From: Nigrospora sphaerica | Taxonomy: Eukaryota > Ascomycota > Sordariomycetes > Amphisphaeriales > Apiosporaceae | Length of the DNA: 64,000 bases | Direction of reading: 5' to 3' | Assembly: GCA_018287875.1 (NCBI GenBank) | Contig: JAGVVL010000015.1 | Span: 1,240,001 to 1,304,000 of the forward strand | In this document: positions 36,401 to 48,002 of the stretch, one piece after another | How the letters are laid out: each line of letters opens with the position of its first letter | Numbering within the stretch: the first letter of the stretch is position 1 | Notes under the pieces: model-generated | Told to the model about the DNA's origin: nothing | What the model saw: the letters and a program-made list of their open reading frames with translations, nothing else | Database searches by the model: none | Program-made: the position numbers and the translations under genes

Positions 36401-39400
36401 GCGCAACCTTGACGGGAAGAGCCCCAAAGTCAAAGCCGATGGTGGGCCAGCGCCCCCGGTTTAGAAGTAGTCGTGGCGTCTCGAGAGCCCACCGTGTCTC
36501 ACTGCCAAGACGACGCCCGGGAAGTCCCATCGAAGAGAAAGACACCGGATGCGTAAAGTACGATATATGTATAGACACGCAAACTCGCAATGGAGTACCG
36601 CTAGAGAGAGAGGGGGGGGAAGCAGCTGAACTTCACCAGCCCGAGTACTATACTGTAAGTAGTGGACAGAGGTGGGAACAGAGGTACACAATATCCTCAC
36701 TAACGCACTGGGACGTCGCATGCAGCTGTAATGGGATGCAAGTACCTGGTAGGGTATTGACTCCAGCGTAACAATCGTCGCACACCTAATCAATGGTGCA
36801 TATGTATGTGCATGCAGTTAAGATACCTGCATACGTGCCTCTTGGGTTTTCTTGTGAGCGTCTGTGTGGGTGGGTAGTGGGTTAGTGGGAAAGCCCCCCC
36901 CCCCCGAGCGCGCACATGACCCAGGGTAATCAATGATGATGGATCCCCCGGTCAAGCCAGTCCCCAGAACCAAGACGGGTTGTCGCTGTTATACTCAATC
37001 TTGCATCTCGCTCGGGCAAGGTAGGGGGACGGGGGAGGTGAAACACGTTTCTCGGGCCCTCAAACTCTCACTCAGGTCTTGCTTTGCCGGTTGACTTTCT
37101 CTTCTCGCCCCAAGGGAGAGGCCGGAGGGAGAATAGAGGTTCGGCGGAGGGGTAGGGTCCCATCTTCTTTCCCCCCTTCCCCTCACGCTCGCGCTCGTCG
37201 TCCCTTTCAACCTCGTACGTGTTTCCGTCCTGGTCCCTGACTGACGGCATATGCCACCAGGGGGTTTGACGATCATTGGGGGCGAACAGGTCATCCTCAG
37301 GACCGACCACGACGGCGGCCCCCCCTCCCCAAGTGTGTTTGAATGGGATGCGCATCACTTGCAGGAACTGCTTGCTGGCCCTGCTTGCTGCAGTGTGGGG
37401 AAGGGAAAGGCGATCCGAATGCCGGACTGCTCACTATCGCGGCCGACAGTGGAGAGGCTACCGTTTCAGAAGTAGAGATCTCCATAGCCCCCCCTTTTCT
37501 TTCCTTTTCGTCAGCCTGCGCTGTTCTTCCCACCTCCTCCCACCCCCCCCCTGATCCCGGCTATCCCGGCCAGCTCTGTCGTCATCGCTAATAGGGGTAT
37601 TACTTTTTTTTCTTCTTTTCTTTCCTTCTTCCTTCTCCAGCTGCCCTTTCCAGCTGCCCTGGCTTTCTTGCGAACCGCCCGCCCGTGATCGTCCCGTCTG
37701 GCGGCAATGAGGACTTTGCATCCGGGACACACTTCTCCCCTTTCCCCCCCCTAGCCGGTGGGAATCCCCCACTCAGGCCGGGCCAAGGCAAGTAATAGTA
37801 GCTGTAAGTAGGAATAAAAGGGAAAGACGCGCCTGCCCTGGCCAGTTTTCCTGTCCAGGGCCCCGGCCATGGGTTCCTGTCTGTCACCATTCCGCTCCAT
37901 GCTGCCCTGCGGGGACGAGGCGGTTGTCTGTCAATTAGTCCGGTTGGCGCCATTTCCCGCTCCCACGTGCCCCCCAAAAGCAAACGGAACCGTCGCGCAA
38001 TTCTGCCCTCATTATTAACCGACCTGCAGCAAATAGCGCCTAATAACTTTCTCACCACCGTGGGTCGGCTGAGCAGGTCCCTGTAGTAATTGGCCGATGT
38101 CCCGATCCTCGTTCGTATCATCGCACCATTTGCAGCAGTTGTCGTTGTCATTGTTGTCGTAAAATCGTTGTATCCCCTTGCGGCCGCTCCTTCCCTCTCC
38201 CTCTCCTTCCTACCCCTCCCTTCCCCTCCTTTGTTTTTCTGCTCTACATGGCGCCAGCCAATCTCCCTCCTCCCTATTTTCCCTCTTCCCGACCCCCAAG
38301 GTTTCAACTTGCGGCCCCTAGACAGGCAAACGACTCGACGGTGGCGGGTTCGACAACCCTTCCTTTCATCCCATGCTGGATTGTTCGCCGTTCCCACCGA
38401 GGCCCGCGCTACCGACTTACGGGGCGGGTAACCGGCACGCCGCCATGCGCGTCGCGGGCCATGGATGACTGCCTGCTGTACTATAGTTCGTGGTGCTCTG
38501 CGGTGTTGGGATGGTGGATTGCCGCGAAACGTGTGAGGGCCTGTTCCCTCGGGTACAGTGTGCGGTGTCGCCCCGCGGACGGAGTACATGCGTGCAGCCC
38601 GGCCGAGGCGAAGGGTGGCAGCGTCGCCCACCTCCCCCAAAGTACGACTGTACAAAGAAGGAAGTCGGACGGGCGGGCAGGTCCTGAACCGGCTGTCTGG
38701 CCGTCAGGGAGTGGAGGGGGGAAGGGGACATGTCGGTTCCCTTCTAGAAAGATTCCAACCCACTCATTCTGGCAGTAGAAAAAGCCCCCCCGCAAGTAAG
38801 TAAGACGTGTGTGGGGCGCCTGTCCATATCCTCGGATCCATCGGTGCTTTGCTTTTTTGCTCCCCCCCTGCCGCCCGTCCGTCCCTGGCTGCCTGGGCCG
38901 CCCTGGCGTGTTTTCTTCAATATTCGCCGGTGGGGCTTCTGATACGAGCCGGGTGCTCTAGAGGCGACCTAGCACAGAAAAGCGTCGGGCTTCGCCTCGC
39001 TGGGCAGGGTGAGAAAATGGGGGAGGTTTCTGGAATACTTAATAATAGAAACTAGCGGAGCGGGCGCCGGCCTTGGGGGGGAGGGGAGACCAGGGCGTGC
39101 CAGGGCGTTGCCAGGGCCAATCTATTCTGCTTGCATAGCCGTGCTGGTGGTACGGACCCCCGGCCGCCCAGCCGAAACAAGACCACGCGATCCTCCAGGG
39201 GTGGGAAACTCTATCTGTGCTCGGAATTGCGTCGAAAAACCCAGCGGGAGACGGGACGTCACGCCCACCAACCGACGGCCGCCCCCCGGCAAAGAAAGCG
39301 CCGTCGCGTCCCGGGAGTCGCGCCGTTCGGCGATAGACTCGGTCGCTGGGGCTCGCCGCTGCTCTTTCCTCCTGCTTCGACCACTTGTACGCCCAGGACG

Positions 39401-41062
39401 AGGCAGGCACGAGGGGCGGTCCGGGAAGAAGGGGAGGGGAGGGGGAGAGTGAGACGCCAGAGCAAAGTACACCCATCGTCGCGGTACCAATCCATACCAG
39501 GAGATGGGGGAGGGGAAAAAAGGGTGTGTGCGGTGTTACCTGCTGGGCGGTACAGGTGGTCGCTCATCTATCTTTGCATGCATCCCACCCTTGTCACGTC
39601 AGCGCGCGCGTGGGCGAGTGAGGGTGTGTGTGCTATGTTAGGGACGTCAGACAGCCACAACCCTGCCTCCTCTTCTGTTTCGAGGGGAAAGGGTAAGTAG
39701 GGCGTGTAGGTGCGCATTGATGCTACGTATTGACCATACAGGCATATACCTACATGGATTGTCCGTCATCGCCTTCCCCCATGAAAGACCCCGCCCCATC
39801 AGGCACTGCCCAAACAACCGGCAAACCTACCGGGACGAAACCTGCAAGACGGAGGGACGGCGGGCTAGCTTTTCCCTCGATCGCACCCGAGACACTCTCC
39901 ATCCACACGACAGCGGCCACCCCCAGGATCACGACAACGTGGTTGCTGACGGCAGATCAGAAAGGTACCATGCAGCTTGTCCACCCGTGTACGGCCCCAG
40001 TTTGGTGCGATGCCAGGGAGAAGCTGTGGCCGTCCAGACCCGGCAGAGAGAAGATGGAGAGACGGGAGGCGGACCAGGGGGCAGAGAAAGAGGGGGCGCA
40101 GCGCGCATTGCTTCTTCTGCTTGCGTGGGACGGTTTTTCATGCCTCATTCCCTCCTCGCCGGGCCCGGGGGGCGACAGTCTATCGGGATGCCCTCTCTGT
40201 CCAGTGCCTTTGGTTGACCGGCGCCGGTGGTCCCGTTCAGCTGGTCTCATGTCTTTGTGCTACGGGGCTACGCATTGTCGCGTTCGGTCCCCTCCCCCCC
40301 AGCCAAACAGCGTGTATGCGTCGCCGGTCTATTTCGAGGAAGCGCGCGGGCTGGCCGGTGTTGGCTGCATGCGCGCGTCCGGCTTACTCGTCAGCCATCG
40401 AGTGCCGGACTGCCGTGCGGTATGCCAACGACGACCGCAAACGCCGTGGCCGGGAAGGGCCCAAGGCCGGGCCTCATTGGCGACGCCGTGGCCCCTCCCC
40501 CCTCTTCTTTCCCCGGCGACGCGCTGAAGAATCTGGCATCATGGCTGGAGGGGGATGCTGCGGTGGCATTCGCACTGCATAAGGCCCTTTCCGGACAGTG
40601 GACACGTTCGGCTGGGGGGAAGAAGCATGCGTACATGACAGGGTCCTATGGCGAGGAGAGACATGGACCAATCTTTGCCACGAGGGGTAGCCTCACCTTC
40701 TGGGGTTGCTTTTTTGTCCCACGCAGAAGCACTCTCGCGGACGCGGGGTCAAGACCTGCAGCCTGTTCCCCGTCCGGCATCTGTCGACGGCGGGACGACA
40801 AAAAGGAAACGACGGCGGGACGCTGTCAAAGCAGGTGACGAGGGCCGCTGCGGCTGCTCCTCCCAGGCATCCCTTCTTGCCCCTAAAGGCTATCAGCACC
40901 GCGTTGTGGGCGCAAATCACACGCAAGGTTGGCAGGCCCCCCCCCCCTCCCCCTCTGGACTATCTCGGGCAGCCCCATGCGCAGTCAGCAGACAGGGTGA
41001 GATTAACATGATATGATGATCTACGAGGGCGAGGGATAGTGGCTGAGAGAGGGGGAACAGAC

Positions 41063-41084
41063 GAGAGAGAGAGAGAGAGAGAGA
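41063..41084 (+). repeat. (GA)11 microsatellite
   Basis: Eleven GA units followed by an interrupted AG-rich tail, in non-coding DNA. Confidence 0.95.
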
Positions 41085-41790
41085 AAGAGACAAAGAGGGC
41101 GAGAATCGAGCTAACCAGGGCCCCTGGTAGGCCTGGCGCTGCACGTCTCTCTCACGGCCCAGCGCGCACCTAGGATCGCTGCCAGCCTCCCCGGCTTTCT
41201 TGGTACGGAGTTGAGGTAGTACCGCGTACTAGTACTTGTCGACCGAAACTATCCTCTCGGTGACGAATCACGGTGCTGGCAGGCGCCTTTTTTGCCCGTT
41301 GCAGCTTTGGACGACTCCAAGAAGCGTGAGAAGGGGGGGCATAAGTGCCACCCGTTTTACCTTGAGGACTATGCCAGAAAGGGATGCCTCCCTGTCCAAA
41401 ACTATCCTTTGCTTACGTATCTCAGACAAGTTGAATCAAATGTGCCGGGCATGGACTGGCTGGTCAGGACTGGCCACGACATTCCACGATAAGGGCGTCC
41501 TGCCGGTACGAGGGCCAATACGCTGGCCGCCGGGCCCCCGGTCCAGGCGAAGCACCACCAACGGCCACCTAGGGGGTCCTTCAGCCCTACGCGTGCGTCG
41601 ATCCAGGTCGGCAAAAGCTCGTGTGTCTTTGGGGAGGGGGGAGGGCGGAGGGCGGAAGAGGATGTCCCAAGCAGTTGGAGGGAGAGGCCAGGGCTCGATC
41701 TTCGGCACCTGCGAGACGACGGGTTTCCGGAAGCTTGCGGCCGCCCGCGCTCCCGAGTGGTCCATGACCCCTTCATTGGCGGGGGATCTT

Positions 41791-41827
41791 TCTCTCCCCC
41801 TCTCCCTCTCCCTCTCCCTCTCTCCCT
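41791..41827 (+). repeat. (CTCCCT)n pyrimidine repeat
   Basis: Imperfect hexamer repeat of CTCCCT. A near-identical tract is present about 1 kb downstream (42852-42880), and the complementary GAGGGA form at 28684-28704. Confidence 0.9.
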
Positions 41828-42851
41828 GTTGGTAAAACGTTCTGTCCCACCGACTTGCCGAGGTTACATTCCATCACTGGTCGGTAGCAACGTCGTAACG
41901 TATCTCGACGCTTCGAGCCGTTCCCCCCGGGCGGCCAGCCACCGCTTGACCTGGTCTCCGCAGAGCCGCGCGCACATCCATCTGACTCAGCAGCCGGTCC
42001 CCTGCCCGGCCCATTGCCCGATTTGGACAACCAACCTCGAATGCAGACGGCGACGAGTCCGGTTCTTGGCGCATCATGCCGTGACTGTGCAGGCCGGTGC
42101 CTCATAGGCCGCCGCCAGCTGATGCGGTCCGGGTATCATTTCTCAGAAAACCCCCCTCTCAAAGAAGAGAGCCTCTCTGACCGCCTTCCCGCGGTAGGGC
42201 GGGCTGTTGTCAGCAGGCGACGTCGTGACTGTAGCAACGCGCAACACTGGATAGGGAGCGCGTCGCTGGGCGCTTAGCTTCTTCACTGTTGCTCCTCTGT
42301 CTGGGGGGCTGCTGACCACGCGCTGTGCAACGTGGGTTCCGGGGGGGGAGGGGGCGGGTTTGTCGGTGAAAGGACCCAGATACGAGTCGTCATCACCTGA
42401 GCGGTTGCTGTGCTGCCATGCAGATCACCGCTATGCCTGGGACTTTTTAAACCCTCGGGCGCTGCAACAAGAGGGGTGGGGGGCGTTGCCTGCTGCCAGC
42501 CAAACTATCTACGTCTTCGTTGCGTGGACCGCGTTGTACACGATCCCGAATGTCCGAGAGGCGCGGTCGGAGGGGTTGACGGGCGATCGGGTTCAAAGGG
42601 GCTTCCAGGGCCCTCAAAGTACCTCGTACGTCTTTTACCACACCAATGATACCACGGGGGCCGGGAGAGAGAGGGAGCGGGCAATTGGAAGACGCCCCCC
42701 GGCGTCCGCGATTGCTGTTTTCGGTATACGGAGCCCACATGGACTCCGCCTTCGAAGCAGGGGCTGGCTGTACGGAAATGGCCTGTGCCGGCACTTGGTC
42801 CGCTTTTGCCTCTCTCTTTGTCTCTCTCACGCACACTCTTTTTCTTTCTTA

Positions 42852-42880
42852 CTCCCTCTCCCTCTCCCTCTCCCTCTCCC
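42852..42880 (+). repeat. (CTCCCT)n pyrimidine repeat
   Basis: Second copy of the CTCCCT hexamer tract, about 29 bp, preceded by TTTCTTTCTT. Homopurine-homopyrimidine DNA of this type is prone to triplex formation and slippage. Confidence 0.9.
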
Positions 42881-45800
42881 TTCTCTTCCCCCGAGGGTGA
42901 TCGCAAACTACTTCTGCTGCCATATATTCCCTTTTCCCGTCTCTATCCCTCCGCAGGGGAGAGAGAGAGAGAGGATGAGTAATACTTGCCAGGGCCAGCC
43001 GACCAGCCTTACTCACCTTAAACTGCATCCTTCTCTCCGGGCCAGGCCCGCAACCCCCCGTGCCCCACGCCGGCCGTCGTCGTCTCCCGGTAGGTCAAGG
43101 ACTTTTTTTTTAACCTAAGCTTCATAGGGCATGCAGTGCGACATGCCTCCGCCGATGTCTGTTTTTAGGTCCGTCTTATCATGTCGGGGCCCGCGGCCGG
43201 GCAGGGCAAGATTGCCCTTGCCGGGGACGTGGCTTGAAGGATATTCGCCACCGGGCCATTGGTCGGGCGAGGGAAGGGAAACCGCCGCCCGTGGCTGATA
43301 TGGAGGTGAGGGATGCGCGAGGGCAGAAAGCAGCAAACCCGACGGCGCGACGGCTGCCCTGGGCCGCCCGCGATGCGTCGGGGTTGCCAATCCCCTTGGG
43401 GACTCCCCCCTCTGCCTCGGGCCCGTCCCGTCTTTTCGCACCCCCCTACTTTCCCTCCCCTTCCTGCGCGCGCGTGGTGCGCCGCGGCCAGCCGCTGGCC
43501 CGCGAAAATAGAGACAGACAATGCGTGCTGGACAAGAGGCAAGGCTGGCGTCGGTCCGCCCTTGCGTCTCGGGGGGAGGGCAGCGCGCGGCTTCTGTCTG
43601 TTTCGTCGGCTCGCTTGCACGCCCGCCCGCCATTTCTGCTTGACGGCACTTGATGTACAACGTCCCAGGCAGGCCGGGGGGGGGGGGATGCAGGACGGAC
43701 GTACAGGGCCATGCGGGTTGCCGCGATGCCTGGCCGCCTCGTCGTCCGCCTTATCGGATCACGAGTTGGTTGGGGCGTCACTCGCTGCCAGGGCCCAGGA
43801 TAGGGAGGGTAAGGGTAAAGGGTAAGAAGGGGGTGAGTGTGAGGAGGGGTGTAGAGGGGAAATTCTGCGTACCCCCCCCAATACGGCCAATCAGCCGGAT
43901 CCCCCTTTGCGTGACTCTTCAGGCCTTTCCCCCCCTCATCCTCTCGAGAAAAGGACCCCCGGGCCGGCTTTCTATCAAGCGGCAGGTCAGCTAGGCCCCC
44001 CTTTCGCACGACCGCGATCGCACGCATGAAACGCGACCGCCGGGTATACGAGGTAATATCGGTGCATACGACGACCAGGCTCACGCCCAGTGGTCAACAG
44101 GCAACGAGAGAGGGGACTTCCCTCTCCTCCCTCCGTCGCTTCGGCCGCCGGGGGTGGGGGTTCTTTTGTGCAACGTCACGACTCCGTCACCGGATGAAGC
44201 TTGGCGAACGTTGGACAGGCCGGAAACCCCTCGCCCCTGGGCCGGGCTGGCAGCAAGCTCGTGCCGTTTCGCGCAACGGCGTCTCGCCGGCGCCTTGCGG
44301 CATCGTCGAGAGATGCTGAGACCCAAAAAAACAAAAACAAGCGTCCGTAGGCCGTGTGCGAAACCGCCCCCTCCCCTGTTCTTTGTGTGCCCGTGGTTCT
44401 TGTCGTGTTTCGGCCTGAAAACGTCTCTCCCTCTCCGCCGAGACCGCGCGCAATCTGGCCTGGCCTAGAACATGAAGCCCGCCGTGCGACCTATGCCTCC
44501 AGGGTCCCCGAGAGTCCCGGTCTACGTGCCCCCCGTGCGTCGCCATGTGTTCTGTTTCGGCCTCCCGGCCGGCTGCGCCTGTTTGGGGCTACTTCCATAC
44601 GCGTGTCTTTGCCCGCAGCTGCTCCGCCTCGTCTGTCCATCGGCCGTCATTCCCCCCCTCCCCGGCGGCGCGCGCGGGCGACGCCAGAACCGGAAAGCCG
44701 GCGGTCGATCTCCCCATTAGCGGGCAGGCTCTCCTCAGCCCCCTTGGTACCGGATTGTGCCGGTGGCACTATATCGCGTGATGGGTGCATCTGGGGTCTC
44801 CAGCTCTCGCACCGTGTCTCGAATACAGCCCGGCTTGACCGTTGGCTGTTGTTGTCCCTCTCTCCCCGTATACCATGCGGGGGCTAACATCAGCCCGCGT
44901 TCTTGTTTCATCAGGTCGCATGTGCTGTCAAATGTCAAATTTACCCCCTTCCCCCCCCCCCCTCTTCTTCCTAATTTCTGGGAGTGGCCAGGCCGTTCTC
45001 TCATCGGGGATAGGTTTTCTAGAAACCTGTTGTCGCACAAGGGAGGTGGAATTCGCGTTTGCCCATTCATGAAACCTCGTGTCTCAAAAGTAGGATGGCC
45101 CCAGTCCATTCCCCTACCACGTGGCTCGGCTGAAGGGCCGTGGAGGTTTCCAAGCCAAGGGAGCCGATGATACAGAGAGTCATGTTTCCGATTTGTTCGG
45201 AAAGAGCCAACATGGCTCGGCTCATGACGTGGAATGCCCACGGCCATGACGACGGGGCCGCGCCAGGGACGGCGTCGCGAAGGAGGCGGTTTTGGGGGTT
45301 TTGGTGCTCCTAGACTCGTTTGAGATGCATGAATGACAAGCAGTTGGGGGCGCCGGGGAACCAGGCCGGTCAAAACCAAAAGCATGGTGAGTTGGGAATC
45401 GTCGCGGCAGGCGGGCGGGGACGCAGGCTCACGAGCTTCTCCGTTCTCATAATGGCAACCAGACGTCCCCGCCTCCCCCTCTCGTAGGAATGACGCGTCG
45501 GCTGCAAGGCCCCAATTACTGCCCGAACCGACATGCTTGGTTTCTCATGGCGTCGCCGGGGTCATGAGCTGGTATAACTTGTGGGGTGTCTGGCTTGACG
45601 CTGCCAATTTTGAGGACCGTCGAAGGCGTCATGGATATACGGCTCCCATCGACCCTGTTTGTTCGGGCCAGGAGCTGGGCAACTCGAAAGGTCCGGCTTG
45701 TTTCCCGGATTCGTGTTCCCATCTCTCGGCACTCTGTATTGCCACGCTGCAGTGGGCAGCGTAATGGTCCAGCGTGAGAAAATACCATGTTGCTGGGAGT

Positions 45801-46019
45801 ACTATATGGCATCCACTATAGTGTCCTACTAAGCAGGCAACCCTTCACTTTTATTGTACCGGAGGTACTCATTAGGTCCCAGCGTAGCATGGAGAATAGT
45901 CGTTTGGCAGTGCTCGAGTTCATGCTTGGATATAGGAAAACGGCCTTCTCATGCAGTTTCTAGCCTCGATCCAGGGTCGGCGGGCTATGAGATTTAATGA
46001 CTCGAGATCATGGTGTTTA

Positions 46020-46770
46020 TCAAGGACTCGTTTGCAATTCTAGTAACCCGAATAAACCTCGAAACTTGGATTCCCAGAGGCTGTTCTCCTGGTTGGTCCG
46101 GGTTTCGCAGAGGAGGTCGACGAAATGTTCCCATGAGATGCCGTGAAGAGTTCGATGATCCCACACGGCGGAATAGTTGTAGGGTCATCGAACTCCTTTC
46201 GGAAAACGTATCCTCTCTCGGGGGGTTGAAGACCAGTACACCGCGTTCAAACGGCTTGGCCAATAAGTTCCGACGATAACAGCTTTTATGTCTCTTCCGC
46301 CTCTTGAATCCCGGAATCGGATTGCGTGGCTTGATGGAAGTAGTGTATGAAGATAGTAATGAGCATCCAGGGTAATATGCCCTTCGCCTTCAATCAACGG
46401 CGATTCCAGAGGTTCTTGTATAAATTCAAGCTCAGTGATATGAGTCCTCGGTGGGCATGAGTTCGGGGATTCGCGCTTGTTGAGGGGATGCATTATACAC
46501 TCTGCTGGAAGGAAATGAACGATATGATGAAAATAGTTAGTTCTCTTCGGCGGAGATTTAGTTTTATCACCCTATCATGGCTAAATGTTAAAACGAAATC
46601 AGCATACGAACATGTCCTTTCACGAAGATTGGGCCGTGGTCCTGAAGGATGAGGGATTGGAAGTGGTCCGGTGCCTATCAGTTAGTCAACAAACTCATAC
46701 GTGGACGCGCGTACTCATACGAGATAGTTAATTTTGCGTACTTCTTTGTACTGGCTATTCTCTCGGTTTA
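46020..46770 (-). pseudogene. Unrecognised spliced gene or gene relic in an AT-rich island
   Basis: The minus strand here shows coding-like sequence linked by convincing intron signals. One exon-like segment is 46674-46608 (APDHFQSLILQDHGPIFVKG...). It ends at donor GTATGC; branch AACTAACT, a pyrimidine stretch and acceptor TTCCAG at 46506-46505 follow (intron 46607-46505, 103 bp). The next segment, 46504-46185, joins in the same frame and contains ELEFIQEPLESPL, GEGHITLDAHYYLHTLLP and AVIVGTYWP. It ends at a TGA (46187-46185), after which the frame stays open for 54 more codons (SAVWDHRTLHGISWEHFVDL) to a TGA at 46022. A further upstream segment ending at 46721 with a 46-bp intron (donor GTATGA) also keeps frame. 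No start codon could be fixed and no domain is recognised. It may be a real multi-exon gene with a stop at 46185, or a relic with a premature stop. Confidence 0.35.
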
Positions 46771-48002
46771 AATGTTATGAATCTATTCACTCTCCATCAT
46801 CTCACAAACACATCCCGGTAAGCTACCGACATAACAAGCTGTATGAGCAACCATTCTCAGCTGCTCTTCCGGTGTTCCTTCTAGTCAGCCATGCCCACGA
46901 GTTCTTCCGATGAAATCTATCGCTGAACGTATATCTATTGTTACCTCATTCTCGTTCAATGAAGCTTGGAGGAGAAATACCGGGAGCCACCGCCCAGGCC
47001 TGAGCGGCCGATAGTATCATATCAACATCGGCATCTGTAGCGCACGGCTCGTAACAGCAGAGAGAAACACAATTACGAGAAGTCCCTGAAGGCCTCTTTG
47101 AGACCCGCAAGCTCATATTACCGGCGTAAGGGCGCGCGTGAGCAATACGTACCGGTTTATCAAGGAAAGGTGATGGCAAGTGGATTGCCTCTTATGTACG
47201 GCGCCGGAAGCGAGCGGATCATTCCTCCTTCACAGGAAGCTGCCAAGCACCACTCTGGTTTACTGACCTTTCTACCGAAGCTACTTAGACTAAATCTACT
47301 TCGTGACCAGTACACTTATGTCTTGGTGCCTCGCGCGATTTCCGTCCTTTGCCTGGGAGCCAAAGGAGACCCCAAACACTCGCTCGTCCATCGCACCGCT
47401 TCGACGAAGCCCTCGCTGCCCGACCCCGCGGTCGGGGGCACACCGAGAGAAGAGAAGCTGGAACAAGACGCCGAGAGAAAGAACCTGCAGAAGGGCAGCA
47501 AGATGAAGAAAGCCGGGGAGATTTCGACAGAGAACAGCCAGAAGGCGGCGGTATGATGGCCTTCTTAGGACGGAACGGGGTATGCCTTTGGCGAAGAATC
47601 CCTCTACCCTTTGGCGCAGCGTGCCTGCTCGATGGTGACGATCCGGAAGACGAGCATCATCAGTCCTGGCAAAGGCATCCGAGAGGGCCGCTCTGCTATG
47701 CGCAAAGATTCGTGGTTCATGTGTCCTTCTATCTGTTAATCGTGATATTACATTATGAGCCTTGAGCCGAGCAAAGCACGCCGTGCTTCCATATACACAA
47801 CACTGAGGTATTCGTAGTCTAAACGCCCAAAAAAGCATTACAGGGCCATCCTCAAAGACAGCTTGTGAGAGCAATCATAGCGCTACGCTCGAGAAACGCT
47901 GACCAAAATAGCATCGGGTGGCGCATAGCCGCCGAGGGCAGAGTGTCCAAGGCACGTTTGGAAGCCAACATTTCAGATTAGTTCATCGCTAGTTCGTCGG
48001 AC

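Larger units (their letters stand above)
27144..48002. other. 20.9 kb gene-poor interval
   Basis: No firm gene is recognised. The left 1 kb is the PLC1 promoter and leader, with a TTTAAA-like element near 27255-27262. The right end includes the 3' flank of PFA3. The rest is GC-rich sequence with pyrimidine and purine tracts, homopolymer runs and microsatellites, and long frames open on several strands at once but without domain signatures. An AT-richer island at about 45.8-47.3 kb differs sharply and is described separately. No transposon ends, integrase or reverse transcriptase motifs, tRNA or 5S rRNA were seen by eye. Confidence 0.6.

Noticed and set aside
38340..38365. GGGTTCGACAACCC, similar to a tRNA T-arm
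   Set aside because: No A box, acceptor stem or anticodon arm could be placed upstream.
37600..38655. 351-codon minus-strand frame
   Set aside because: Runs through polypyrimidine tracts and reads as Arg/Gly/Lys-biased sequence; no motif, and the other strand is equally open.
42360..43118. 252-codon plus-strand frame with Leu/Ser/Pro-rich repeats
   Set aside because: The repeats are the translation of the CTCCCT tract; the rest has no recognisable domain.
47296..47874. 192-codon minus-strand frame between the AT-rich island and PFA3
   Set aside because: Opposing plus-strand frames are equally open and neither has a recognisable motif; it might belong to the relic nearby, but nothing supports it.
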